The notes under the pieces are model-generated. The model ran no database searches, was not told the DNA's origin, and was given only the letters and a program-made list of their open reading frames with translations. The position numbers and the translations under genes were made by a program. From Hermetia illucens (taxonomy: Eukaryota; Arthropoda; Insecta; Diptera; Stratiomyidae): DNA of 64,000 nucleotides. Positions 10,675-22,690 of the stretch are shown piece after piece. Location of the stretch: assembly GCF_905115235.1 (NCBI RefSeq), contig NC_051851.1, positions 149,186,692-149,250,691 of the forward strand, given 5' to 3'. How positions within the stretch are numbered: the stretch's first letter is position 1; each line of letters opens with the position of its first letter.

Positions 10675-11799
10675 CAGAATCGGAAGTGGAAGAGGAGGGG
10701 GGAAAAGATTGTTTCAGCGAGGAAAGAGGACGTAAAAGCTATCAAGGCGCCTCCACCAGTTGACTAGCCAAACTTAGTGCCATCTCTATCACAAAGAAAA
10801 GCAGAGTAACCTTCGTGAACCTCAAAATCTAAAATCCTATCATCTAAACAGGTTGGCGTGATGTTAAAATGCTAAAACTAAACTCGATAACTTAGTCCTT
10901 AGACGCCTTACATCTTGGTAAAAAGGTCTTATATTTGCAAAATGGTTCCAGATCGGCGAAGCAGGCGGAGGGAGGCTGTAAATTTTCTCGGAACTTGACC
11001 CTCTAATAAGGCTTGATGAAGACCCCTTGCGGTCAAAAGAAAGATTGGGTGATAGTATCGAAAGTGTGGGGATATGTCACTTAGAAGGAAGCTATCACTC
11101 GATCGGGAGAGCCATCCTTCGTCAGTTTCACACACGAGTGAAGTGATAGAGTTGAGTTCCGAAAGGGTGGAGCAGGTTAGCCTCCACACGGATAGTTGCT
11201 TCGGTGGTGGGGCTTCGGTGTTTGAACCAATCGCAAACGTAGTGGTTTATTTTCACATGGTCACAGGAATATGTAGGTAGGTACGTATACCTGGTTGCCC
11301 CGGGGAACCTTAATGCTGCAAACTCCTAAGATCATGAAGGAAGTGTGAAGGGATGAAGGAAGGCAAGGAGCTCACTCTTCCAGGTCTTGGAAAGCAGCCA
11401 GCGGCGTTCAGCAAGGATAGAAGCTAAGGCCGATTGCATCCAAAGAACAATCCTCGGCCGTAGGCCTATTTCCTCTTCTTGGAGAAGTAGAAGACAATAC
11501 AATAGGGATGACATAGAAAATAGGGCATAGTCATCAGTTATCAATGGGGTTGTCATCTTTGTTCGATATGTGATCAATAAAGGAAGCCTCCCTTAAACTA
11601 GGTGCTGTAGCTTAAAAACGAACCCTTCTCCTCAATATCGAAAGCTATTGTGACGCTTCTTAACCTTAATGGGTATCAGTCAAAATTCTCTCTGAAATCA
11701 TTTCACAGTATCAGCTAACGAAAATACAAAGGCTCTCCAGAATACCACCACCTTACTCTTCGCCGGCCCAGAATGTCTAGTTGATATCATCGCTCAAAA

Positions 11800-12188
11800 T
11801 ACATCATACAATTGAACAGAAAACAAATATCATGTAATATTAAACAAATGATGGTGGCACATTGCAAATTACTATACAGTGCATTTCATTAGATACAAAA
11901 GACAAACCAAATTGCAGAAAGTTGCTATGTCATGTCCTTGCTATGATAACGTGGCCTCTTCCGCACAATCGATTTTCCTGCTTTAAGGGAAAAAGTCTAT
12001 GAAATCTAATAAACGACTGCTGCACATTTAAATGGTTGCTTTCAAGGAGGTAACCAGTAGTTAGAACAATTCAAAAGTTTTCCGGGTCCAGTCGTATTTC
12101 GAAACTAAAGCTGAACAGACGCAATATTCTTGCATAATATCTGCAACAGTAAATACCCACAACAATAGTGTAACTGGCCATAGTGACC
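11800..12188 (+). promoter_or_regulatory. Upstream region of gene B, conserved among first-exon copies
   Basis: About 390 bp before the start codon are alignable to 42410-42797 and, more weakly, to 26330-26730. The best block begins with TGATAACG at 11944, 245 bp before the ATG, matching TGATAACG at 42551, 247 bp before its ATG. TGATAA is a consensus GATA-factor site; its use here is inferred. A second block (AACAAATGATG then TGGCACAT, near 11845) is also shared. Confidence 0.5.
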
Positions 12189-15100
12189 ATGCCTCTGAAT
12201 ATTAGTGAAAGTGACAAAATTTTAAACCCGATGAGGTGGGCCAAAAATTTCAGCTCACCTGAAATTGCTTTAGCATATGTTCATAGAATGGGGAAAGAAG
12301 GTGAGTTTCGTGAACAGTTGCATATCTTGACAGTTTTTTGGTATCACTTAACCACCGTAGCTCGATCAAAACTAATAGCCCCATACCAGCATATTTATAA
12401 CTGACAATTAATTCCACAACATTAGTGCGAATTCAGATCCACAGTGTAGCCTTTGCAAAGTTTGAGTCCTAATAGGAAGAATGTAAAAATTCATCAGTTA
12501 GTCAGCATCTAAAGATGTTAACATCTTTGTCCCCAAGGGCTCCCTTATCAAAGGATTAATCATCATCATCATCAACGGCGCAACAACCGGTATCCGGTCT
12601 AGGCCTGCCTTAATAAGGAACTCCAGACATCCCGGTTTAGCGCCGGGGTCCACCAATTCGATATCCCTAAAAGCTGTCTGGCGTCCTGACCTACGCCATC
12701 GCTCCATCTTAGGCAGGGTCTGCCCCGTCTTCTTTATCTACCATTGATATTGCCCTTATAGACTTTCCGGGTGGGATCATCCTCATCCATACGGATTAAG
12801 TGACACGCCCACCGCAACCTATTGAACCGGATTTTATCCACAACCGGACGGTCGTGGTATCGCTCATAGATTTCGTCATTGTGTAGGCTACGGAATCGTC
12901 CATCCTCATGTAGGGGGCCAAAAATTCTTCGGAGGATTCTTCTCTCGAACGCGGCCAAGAGTTCGCAATTTTTCTTGCTAAGAACCCAAGTTTCCGAGGA
13001 ATACATGAGGACTGGCAAGATCATAGTCTTGAACAGTAAGAGCTTTGACCCTATGGTGAGACGTTTCGAGCGGAACAGTTTTTGTAAGCTGAAATAGGCT
13101 CTGTTGGCTGACAACAACCGTGCGCGGATTTCATCATCGTAGTTGTTATCGGTTGTGATTTTCGACCCTAGATAGGAGAAATTGTCAACGGTCTCAAAGT
13201 TGTATTCTCCTATCCTTATTCTTCCTGTTTGACCAGTGTGGTTTGATGTTGTTGGTTGGTTCGTCTTCGGTGCTGACCTTGCCACCATATATTTTGTCTT
13301 GCCTTCATTGATGTGCAGCCCAAGATCTCGCGCCAATTACCGCCTGCTCGAACTGGATGAAGGCAGTTTGTACGTCTCGGGTGGTTCTTCCCATGATGTC
13401 GATATCGTCAGCATAGGCCAGTAATTGGGTGGACTTGAAGAGGATCGTATTCCTTGCATTTACATCAGCATCACGGATCACTTTCTCGAGGGCCAGGTTA
13501 AAGAGGACGCATGATAGCGCATCCCCTTGTTGATGTCGAATGGTTTTGAGAGTGATCCTGCTGCTTTTATCTGGCCTCGCACATTGGTCAGGGTCAGCCT
13601 AGTCAGTCTTATTAATTTCGTCGGGATACCGAATTCTCTCATGGCCGTGTACAGTTTTACCCCCATCATGGGCGGCTTTAAAGTCGATGAACATAGGGTG
13701 CAACTGTTGTCCATATTCCAAAAGTTTTTCCATCGCTTGCCGCCGAGAGAAAATCTGATCTGTTGCTGATTTGACTGGAGTGAAGTCTCTTTGGTATGAG
13801 CCAATGATGTTCTGGGCTATCCGGCCTAGCAAGATAGTGGAGAATATCTTATAGATGGTACTCAGCAACGTGATACCTCTATAATTGCTGCACTGTGTGA
13901 TATCTCCCTTTTTATGTATGAGACAGATAATGCCTCGTTGCCAATCGTCAGGCATTGATTTGCTGTCCCACATCTTGAGCACAAGTTGATGAACCACTTG
14001 TTGTAATTGGCCACCTCCATATTTAACCAATTCGGCTGTAATTCCATCGGCTCCTGGCGATTTATGATTTTTTAGCCGATGAATTGCACGGACTGTTTCT
14101 CCTAAACTTGGTGGTGGCAGTGTTTGTCCGTCGTCTTCAGTTGGCGGGACCTCCAACTCGCCGATGTTCTGGTTGTTCAGTAGCTCATCAAAGTACTCAA
14201 CCCACCGCTCCAATATGCCCATTCTGTCGGAAATCAGATTTCCCTCTTTGTCTCGGCAGGATGAGCATCGAAGTGTATAAGGCTTCATCCTGCTGACTTG
14301 TTGGTAAAACTTCCGCGCCTGGTGCGGTTGCTCCCCGTACTTTTCTAGTTCCCAGATTTGTTGGTTCTCTCAGGCTTCCTTTTTCCGTCTGTGAAGTCGC
14401 TTCTCCGCTCGATGGAGTTCGTGATAAGTCTCTGCGCGTGCCCGGTGTTCTTTGAGAATGCAACATTACTCGGTATGCGGCATTCTTCCGTTCCGTTGCT
14501 AGCTTACATTCATCGTCAAACCAGCCGTTCCGACTCCTTTTGCGGCTGGGGCCAAGTATGTTTGTGGCCGTATCCATGATAACGTTCTTCAGGTGATTGT
14601 GAAGATCATTTGTTGATGCTTCATCTCCAGGTCCTCTGTTGACTGCAGTTATTGCGGCATCCATTTCCCTCTTATAGGTGAGAGGCTTCACGTATGAGAG
14701 GTAATTCACCGCGTCCGTAGGGATTCACAGTTCTTTCTACCGAATCTCGTATCAGTAGGCATAACCGTTTCTGAGAAAGTGCGTGTGACAGGAAGACAGA
14801 CAAATGGACAGACTGGGCATTCGTCAGCTCATAGTGAGCCGACTACACCTAGTCGGGATATCTCGCAGAAACCAGTGCCTGGTCCATTTAGGAGAAACTC
14901 ATCGATCCTGCGATCTCTCTCGAAGTCAACGTCGCTGAAGGATGGAAATCAGGGAATCTCTCGAAAAGCTAATAAATGTGGAAGTACATGGAGGAGAACC
15001 AAACGGAAGAATAGTGCCCTATTCGGAGGGTTGTTCGAAGTTGTTGGAATTCATAAAGGACGAATATAATGTGCACCAAGCCATCAATAACATCGTCACA

Positions 15101-18100
15101 GCTATTCAGGTTCGATACGACAGTGCCAAAGACGATAAAAATGCATTGAAGAAAGCAAACATCACTCAGGCAACAGAAGTGACACCCCTTAAAACCCAAA
15201 GGGCGGAAAACTTAAAAAGAAGAGTAGAGCGGGAAAAGATGATTCTTTTGGTTGCCCACAGGGCGCGAAGAAGCAAAAGGGCCCCTCTTTGGAAAAGAGA
15301 AGTGGCCAAAATCGTGGAAACAGCGGCGCCGGCTTCAAAAAGGAACCGGTGAAGCATGGATCAAGGTTGGCAGAAACAAGAACGCAATACGCAGAAGAAT
15401 ATTATGATCTGAATTAATCATCATCTCTAAAAAATGAAATATGGCATACGCTGATATCCTCAAGTAGGTCAAATACGACCCGGGACCGATGGACCTTGGA
15501 GAAAGCATCAGCCGAATCAGACATTCCCAAAAAGACGATTTGATGCCTGAAAGTCTCCGCGTAAAACGACAGAAAATTTCCTCAGCAAGGTAGAGAAGTC
15601 TTTAGGAGAAGAGGCACAAATACGGGCTAAAAAGCAGGAGATTATTATACAATGTAAAGATATTGATGAAGTCACTGTCAAGAAAGCAATGCGCGAGATC
15701 CTAGAAAAACAGTCCGGAACACGAGCTTTCCACGAAGCAACGATTCAGGAAGGCATATGGAAGCATGCAAATGGCAACTATAAGCTTACCAGGGGTAGAT
15801 AAAATAAAAATAGGTTGGGTTGTTTGCAGACTCATAGAGCAGATGTCCCTCAAGCGCCGCTTTAGGTGCCTCGATTTTGGCAACATAGCGAAGAAACGCA
15901 CCGATGATTGGGGTCGGTCAAAAGGATGCAGAAAATGTGGAGGCGAAACCCATATATTCAAGAAGTGCAAAGCTGATACCGCATGAACTCTTTGCAAAGG
16001 GAAAAAGAGCGTCGACTGTCGGCATGTCATAGGCAGCAGCAGATGACTGGTTTTTAAGAGAGCCTGGGCGGCAAAGTAGAAACGAAGTTGATACTCTCAC
16101 AAACAACAGAGTCAGCAAGCCTTATCGCAACAACGTATGGAAGTCAAGGCATCCAAGAAGTGACGAGATTAACTATCGCCTGACTCAATTCTTGTCAGGG
16201 CATGGCCAGGGGAAGTATCTGCATCTAATTCAAATTGTATGATTCAGGCAAACTGGTTCGCGGTTAATCCGCAATTAAAAGGATACAAGTAAAACTTGGA
16301 GGAGCGGAGTGCGAAGAGCGGAAGGTTTAGTCGTTAAAGTGCAGTCCTCCGCACGAGGTAATACTTTGCAGCGATCCTGTCGGGAAAGGAAGAAGGAGAA
16401 AGTAGATGTAGGTTAGTGGATGAGAATCCCACACCCTGCTGTAACTTGCCACGTGTCCTTTAAAGATTTTCATTTCTGTCCATAAAAAAAAGGGTAGACA
16501 GACCGGTTTAGAGACGAAGGTGTTCAAACGAAGCACAACTCTGCCAAGAACACTAACAACAAAGGCAAAAAATGATTAGCTGAAATGAAACGGCTGGTCA
16601 AATAAGGCGATTTCGACACCCACCGCATCTGTTCAAGATGTACTCGAGGAACAGCAACTAGATCTATACAGGAGAAATTTATCAATTTTAAGATCTCCTC
16701 CAATACTAAAAACGGCGAGACAAAGCAGTCTCTAAAAGGACACATCCGACCAAGACTCACCGAGAACAGAGCCCTGATCCGGAATAACTGCCTTTGATTT
16801 AACTTGGAGCTAAAATAGTAGTCCGAATTTATCAAGGACAAGCACAACGTGCAACAAGCCATTAAGAGCATGGTGAGAGCTATCAACATGTGTTAAGTGC
16901 CTTATGTTTGGTCATTTCGCGAAGGCATGTAGCAAGGGCGTTGATCGGGCCGATCGATTCAGAAGGTGTGGGGAGATTAGTCATATTGCCAAAGAAGGCA
17001 ATAAAGACCCCAAATGCTTATTATCCGAAGGAAAGAAGGGACGACATTACCGGTATATTGCCCGAAGTCCTAAATGCCCAGAATTTAGAAAGAAGTTGAC
17101 TTCAATGAGAAAGTGAGGTTTATTCAAGGTCGCTCAGGATGCACTTGAATAGACTACCTACGAACTTGAGATGCAAATTGCCATCATAAGCGAAAAAGCC
17201 GTTATGGTGGTGTATGGGTTACAGATTCGACTGGTGGAGCAGCGATATGGGCATGCAGTCGACAAACCATATAATGTGCTGCGAGTCAGACAGCGGCATG
17301 GCGGAAATAAACGGAGTATATGTGTACAGCTGTTACGCCTCACTAAGTCTAACACTGTCTGAATTCGGAAAAATGCTTGACAACCTTGTTTTGAACCCAA
17401 AGGGACGTAGTCCAAGGGTAATTGGCGATTGACAATGCAAGAGGGTGCAGTCTATTGGATGCTTTTGTCCAGGTGTATATAGTTCTAGCCAAGTTCTAGT
17501 CCAAGGGGATCTTTCCTGCATCATGGAAGCCCGAGAAGATAGTACTACTGTATTTAAGACTGAAGGTTCCAGGTGAGCCAAGCTAATATAGACCCATATG
17601 TCTTTTAGACGCTATAAGTAAAATGTTGGAGCGAGTACTTTACAATAGATTACTCTTGGTTGTCGATAACCAGGGAGGCAGTATGGGTTCCATAAAGTCA
17701 GATCAACCATTCATGCCTTAAAAATGGTCGCTAGGTTGACCGAAAATGTAATTTGCGGAGGGGGTTGTAACAGCAAGTGTTGCGTAATGGTAACCCAATT
17801 GGAACCTTATACGAAAGTCTCGGGCGACGATTAGTGTTCCGACCTATCTCGCTGCCATTGTGGACAACTGTTTGCGAGAACGGACACTGTAGTATGACAC
17901 GTATGATTGACTCCAGGAGTACGTGTTCTAGGCGGATGTCCCATAAACCCCATTACTGAGAAACATTATGTGCAATGATGTACTTAACCTTCCGATTCCG
18001 AAGAAGGCTCCGGTGGTAGGTTACGCCGACAACACTGCACTGGTAGTAGTCACAAAGCATCTCGAAAATATTAAGTCGCACTCAAGCAAAGCAATCGGTT

Positions 18101-20030
18101 CTGTTCAGGCTTGGTTGGTTACCGCTTGGTTGGCGCTTGCGGAGGAAAAGACAGAAGCTGTTCTCATCACCAAGCGCCGGAAGAGAAATTACGACCGCAT
18201 TAGAATTGGGAATCATATCATCATCACTTGAGGGTGATGATAGACGCAAAACTCAGTTTTAAGCAACACCCACCATGAGTGTGGATCTAGTAAGAATTAT
18301 GCCGAACGTAGAGGGGGCGGGGCATACTTGCAGGCTGTTCATACCTATCTGGCTATGAGTTGCTGTAAGCAGTCCCAGTTTATGGAACAGCACTGCATGC
18401 CAAGGCACATAAACTGAGTGCGGTCTACAGAATCTACAGTTGGTGGTGTGTTCTAAATTCAGGATGTAATGTGATGGGTATCTGCGTTCGTCCTGTGGTT
18501 GCCCGCGGTGAGCTTACCAATTGAACATGTTCAATGTGATGCTAATGAAACTAAAGTACAAGCTGACTGGGTGAATGCCCTACACTCCACTTATGGAGTG
18601 AACAGCAAACATTATGCTAGATAATTTCGCCTTACCTTGAATGAGTACTTGACAAATAGAGTCGCCTACAATCTCTCCATAAATTAAAGTAGATACGCAA
18701 TAATCTACGCTTGTGAGATATTTTCAGTATTCAGTCAGCACATCATTTATTTTACCATGCGTTCACCATTATGCTCGCCCGAGATGAACCCTGGTTTGAC
18801 TCAGGTACTCATTCACAGCTGATCGACTTGTCTCCGAATTTAAATTACAATGGAGATCCCTCTGCTACCAGCGAGATTTGAACCGAGACGTTCCTTTGCG
18901 ACAACTTAGGAGTTAGAGCACTGACTCCTAACCTGCGCTCATAGTTAACGACCTTCCCACCTGAAGTTCAGTTATTTTGCAAATATGATCATACCCCTTT
19001 CCATCGTTTTACCAAGAAATATAACTACAGTACACATAACATCTTCCTTTGCAGGAGTCGAGAAACATGCGAAATACTTGAAAAAGGCGAACATCAAATA
19101 TGGACCTGGGGAGAAACAACTACTGGACATTTACTATAAAGAAGATGAACAAGGTAAGGAGGATATAGGATAATCATATTTCAATATTTCCAATTTCCTA
19201 TTTCATTTTATTTCATAGGGATGCCCGTTGTTGTCTATATACATGGTGGTTATTGGCAAGACTTCAGCAAAGATATATCAGCGTTTTGGTTGGCTCCATA
19301 TCTTGAAAACGGATGTCGTGTCATTTTGGTCGGTTATGATTTATGTCCTGCTGTGACCCTAAGCGAACTAGTCAATGAAATTAAGGACGGACTGAAGTAT
19401 TGTTTGGAATACGCGGCAGAAACAAATGCTAAGTAAGTATGGTATAAGTAGCCGAGTGCCAAAGACAATTCCTGGAATTCAACCGATGTTAGAGCGCTGG
19501 TTTCTATCGAATTCCAAAGTAATACATCTGAAGCCTCAATCCTTTTCATATCCCTTTCATATCTAACTACCAGACTCTATTTCAGGGCGGTTTCTATTAT
19601 TGGACACTCAGCCGGAGCCCATTTGACGATTTCGGCTTTGGATAGGGAAACATTGACACTACCAACCATCAACCTAGTGAAGTCCATATATCTTGTGACT
19701 GGCATTTATGACTTGACAGTACTCATCAATTCTTCTGTGAATGAAAATAATAAATTGACATTAGATGAATCGAATGTTGAGCAATTGTCTCCAATGCTAT
19801 TCGATTATACCTACTTAAGGGGACACAAACTGAAAATTTATGTGATCGCAGCCGAATACGAGAGTCCACTATTTATAGAACAATCAGAAGGAATGAACAA
19901 ACAATTGGAGAAGTTTAACATTGACTCTCAGTACAAATTTATATCGGGGGTCGATCATTTAGACATTTTGGAACAGCTTGGGAAGAATGATTTCGAATTG
20001 ACACAATTGCTTTTGGAAGAATTGAATTAG
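12189..20030 (+). CDS. Kynurenine formamidase-like gene B, complete, with Asp-to-Glu at the catalytic acid
   Basis: Exons: 12189-12300 (112 bp, ATG, donor GTGAGT), 19055-19153, 19219-19432 and 19586-20030 (TAG stop). Joined length is 870 nt, 289 aa; human AFMID is about 300. Exon 1 begins MPLNISESDK. HGGYWQD lies at residues 79-85, GHSAG at 148-152 (Ser150), His266 in GVDHLDILE. At residue 234 the catalytic Asp of the family is Glu (GAG at 19860-19862, context AAEYESPLF), where genes A, C and D have Asp. Intron 1 is 6.75 kb and holds an RTE-1, two R1-type LINE copies and a SINE; introns 2 and 3 are 65 and 153 bp. Pairing of this exon 1 with these exons is inferred from order, matching phase and similarity. 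The frame is intact, so it is probably expressed, but activity is uncertain. Confidence 0.82.
12561..14676 (-). mobile_element. RTE-1 LINE, copy 2 (longest RT copy)
   Basis: Minus-strand frames run from the post-endonuclease region (KRSRNGWFDDECKLATERKN near 14500) through RT: HRLKNHKSPGADGITAELVK near 14070, IHKKGDITQCSNYRGITLLS near 13900, then a disrupted palm, and the C-terminal domain (LGSKITTDNNYDDEIRAR, HLIRMDEDDPTRK). The left edge is the (GAT)n-type 3' tail. Homology to other copies stops near 14676, so the endonuclease start is missing. Frame breaks and a deletion of the YADD-preceding region make it inactive. It lies in intron 1 of gene B, antisense to the gene. No clear target-site duplication was found. 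Confidence 0.85.
14730..16515 (+). mobile_element. R1-type LINE copy a: ORF1 joined to the ORF2 3' end
   Basis: The open frame 14942-15352 (136 aa) reads PYSEGCSKLLEFIKDEYNVH, typical of the N-terminal part of R1-group ORF1. 15765-15986 contains the zinc-knuckle region (FRCLDFGNIAKK, then CRKCGGETHIFKKC, a CCHC knuckle). Immediately afterwards (16140-16200) the sequence reads INYRLTQFLSGHG, which belongs to the far C-terminus of ORF2, followed by a 3' untranslated stretch ending near a GACAGACC tract. Endonuclease and RT are absent, so this copy carries a large internal deletion. It lies in gene B intron 1. Confidence 0.65.
16525..18660 (+). mobile_element. R1-type LINE copy b, degraded
   Basis: It starts with ORF1 leader sequence similar to 58530 onwards, then zinc knuckles at 16890-17116 (FGHFAKACS, then a CxxC..H..C-like EISHIAKEGNKDPKCLL). 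Endonuclease pieces follow from 17158 (SDSGMAEINGVYVYSCYAS), and RT pieces from 17600. The clearest RT part, 17968-18231, reads GYADNTALVVVTKHLENI (usual GYADDIAL, so the catalytic DD is DN) and then EEKTEAVLITKRRKRNYDRI. Frame breaks throughout; in gene B intron 1. Confidence 0.7.
18750..18945 (-). mobile_element. SINE copy, degraded
   Basis: Reverse-strand similarity to the SINE at 47635-47917: shared GCTCGCCCGAGAT, TTGACTCAGGTACTCATT.. and AGCGAGATTTGAACCG..ACG blocks read on the + strand. The A-box end is diverged and no duplication was identified. It lies just upstream of gene B exon 2. Confidence 0.65.
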
Positions 20031-20144
20031 ATGAAGGCTCTTTGCCCAGTCATGGGTAAAAAACAAATTATTAGAGAAGCCAGAATAGTTGCGTTAATTA
20101 TCCACTATTTACATTACTGTTACTGCACAACATAGACGTATGAT

Positions 20145-20150
20145 AATAAA
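20145..20150 (+). promoter_or_regulatory. Polyadenylation signal of gene B
   Basis: AATAAA within TATGATAATAAA, 115 bp after the stop codon, in the same context as after genes A and C. Confidence 0.75.
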
Positions 20151-20324
20151 GGTCTAAATGTAAACTTAAAATTCTCACTTCCAATTTCCCTGCATTAGTA
20201 TAAAAACAAGTCGGATACCAGAATTTCGTCGGTTCAGGTATGAAACCAAAAATAGTCAAAATTAATACCTACTCCTCAAGACCTTCCATTTGATACCCCA
20301 CATGGATATATTCGGTGAGGAAAA

Positions 20325-22160
20325 AAATTGCATCCCTCTTTTAGGTATATGGAGACCTCTCCAACTAAAGCAAAACCTAGGGGAACCAAAAATAATGAAT
20401 GGACCAAAGTGAATCCCCAAAAGCGAAGAAATCGAAGGTGCGAATTTGCCCAGAATCAATTGTTATGTAAAGTAAGGAGCAACCTGTCCTATGCGGAGAT
20501 ACTAAAAAAGGTCAAAGCTGACCACAACCTAAGAAATGTAAGACGGACGATCTCATTTTGGCGTTGAAAAAATCTAGCTTCAGTAAAAGCAGTCATCATA
20601 ACCAAGTTGAGAACTCACTTGAGGAGAAACAGGAGACACAAGATCTACATACAGTGCAAGAATCTCGACGAAGTAACGTCCAGAAAAGAAATTGACACTA
20701 CGTTGAAAGAGCAATTTAAGTTGGAGGAACTGGGTGAAAAATCCATTGTGAGTCTAAGGAAAGCCTAAGGTAGTATGCTAATGCCACAATACGACTGCCA
20801 GTGGAGACAGCGCAGAAACTGTTAGCGCCAAGAAAAATTCGAATCGGATGGGTTGTCTGGCGTCTGAGACAGCAAATTCCATTAAATAGATGTTTCAAGT
20901 ATTTTATGTTTGGACATTTCGCGAAGGCATGCGCCTGCGGCATAGTTCGGCGCAAAACAAAATGATGAAACTCATTGTAGCCGTAGTCATTCACTGACCA
21001 CATACTCTCATTAAATTTCGTGGCGATAACTCCAACCGTTTTGAAGTAAATCTCGTGTGACAGACGGACAGACAATCCGAAAGTGCCTGGCCACGATTTA
21101 TGTTCCTACCTATCTCGCTACTATTGTTGATGGCTATTTGCGAGAACGGACCCTCTAGTATAACACCGACGATGGACCCAAGGATGGACCCCATGGTAGT
21201 GGGGTATGCCAATGATATAGTATTGGTTGTGGTTTCAAAGCATCTAGAAGATGCTGAGTTATACTCTTGCGTACTGTTAAGGCCTGGCTAGAGAGCGTTG
21301 GACTGGCCCTTGCGAAGAAAAAAATGGAAGCGGTCCTGATCACAAAGCGACGGAACCGAAATTACGCCCGAATTAGCATCGGCAATCACATCGTCTCGTC
21401 CAAACCGACCATCAAATGCTTAGGAGTAATGATAGATATGAAGTTAAGTTTGATACAACACGTGCAATATGCTGAGTATGGCCCTAGCAAGAATAATGCC
21501 GAACGTGAAAGAGCCACGGTATACCTGTAGGCTACTTATTGCCAGGGTAGTGAGCTCTTGCTTATGTCATCCCTATTTGGGGAAAGGCATTTCGCATATC
21601 ATGTAATGCTCATAACTGTGTGCGGCCTATAGGAAGACAGCTGTGAGGGTGTGTTTTGCCTTCAGAACCGACTCAGATGAGGTTGCATCCGCCATCTCCG
21701 AAATGATGCCAATTGAAATCTGACGACGAATATATACAATCTGAAGTCAGTCTCTCCTTTGTCGCAGACAAAGAACGTCGAAAGGAAGAAATCTGTAAAC
21801 AGATTCAACAGAGATCTGTAAACAGAGTGTTGGAACTACTCGGAAAAGGGCCGGTGAACACAAAGACTAATCCCCACCATCAAGGAGTAGCTGAGGAGAC
21901 AGCATGGGGGGATTAAATATAATCTCACCCAGTTTCTGACGGAGCATGGGGGATATCACCAATAACTCTACAGATTCAAATTGGACACTTCGCCCAATTG
22001 TGTGTGGGGGGGAGTCGGGAGAAGTTTTAGCGGGTAAAAATCACACACTCTGGCGTGTCCAGGCCAGAATATTTTGAAGGTGTCCACCTCCTTACAAAAA
22101 TGGACAGACAGACATTAAATCGATTTTAATCACGTTTTGTTTCACTCAAAAAAGCAACAT
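20325..22160 (+). mobile_element. R1-type LINE copy c, degraded and rearranged
   Basis: ORF1 pieces are visible: LSYAEILKKVKADHNL near 20490, and a knuckle-preceding IGWVVWRLRQQ near 20840. RT C-terminal pieces follow: VVVSKHLEDAELYS near 21230 and SKPTIKCLGVMIDMKLSL near 21400. ORF2 C-terminus (INYNLTQFLTEHGGYH) is near 21920, and the 3' end is near GGACAGACAGACA at 22095. Endonuclease and most of RT are missing. The join near 20990-21090 uses the GACAGACGGACAGACA-type repeat. Confidence 0.65.
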
Positions 22161-22439
22161 GGCATAAGCTTGGAACAACGTAAGAGTAATAGCCATTTTT
22201 TAATTCGTCTTATGCTATGTTCATAGTTTAACTTGATTAGCTTCAGGTCTTATTCAGTGACCGAAAAAGTTCTCTCTACACACAGTGTATTATTAACTTT
22301 ATTCGAGCAACTTAAGGTATTTTGAGGCTTAGATAACCTGCGCCTGGACAACGATAATTTCTTCTTAGATTTTTGGGTTAAAGAGTTGCTAAGAGCGGGT
22401 CCTTGAAGTAATTGACTCTTTCGAATTCCCCCCCTCCTG

Positions 22440-22690
22440 CTCTTTGCAAACAATGTCAAAACTAATATCTGCTTCGAAAAGTACTAGTCGAGATGTTTCA
22501 TTTGATATCCCAGATGACTATATATATGCATATATGGGGAGCCCTCCCCCCTCTTAAACTCAATGTAGAAGGATGTCACTCACTACATGCGAGGAGATTC
22601 ACAATTCTCACCTTTAAACCAAATTTCGTATCTATAGGAACAATGTTTCTAAGGAAATGGGTGTGACAGATAGACAGACAGACAGTAAGT
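22440..22690. repeat. GACA-tract repeat with upstream conserved block
   Basis: A unit containing AAAAGTACTAGTCGAGATG, TTTCATTTGATA, CCAGATGACTATAT, a TTTCGTATCTATAGGAAC-like block and ending in a GACA tract (22665-22685). Partial copies occur at 14735-14820, 20230-20330, 21000-21080 and 25850-25960. It directly abuts R1-type ORF1 knuckle sequence at 22690. It may be a SINE or a recombination-prone 3' end. Confidence 0.5.

Noticed and set aside
15918-16118. Zinc-knuckle host protein (CCHC) around 15765-17116
   Set aside because: The knuckles sit in R1-type ORF1 context with ORF2 pieces downstream, repeated in four other copies of the window.
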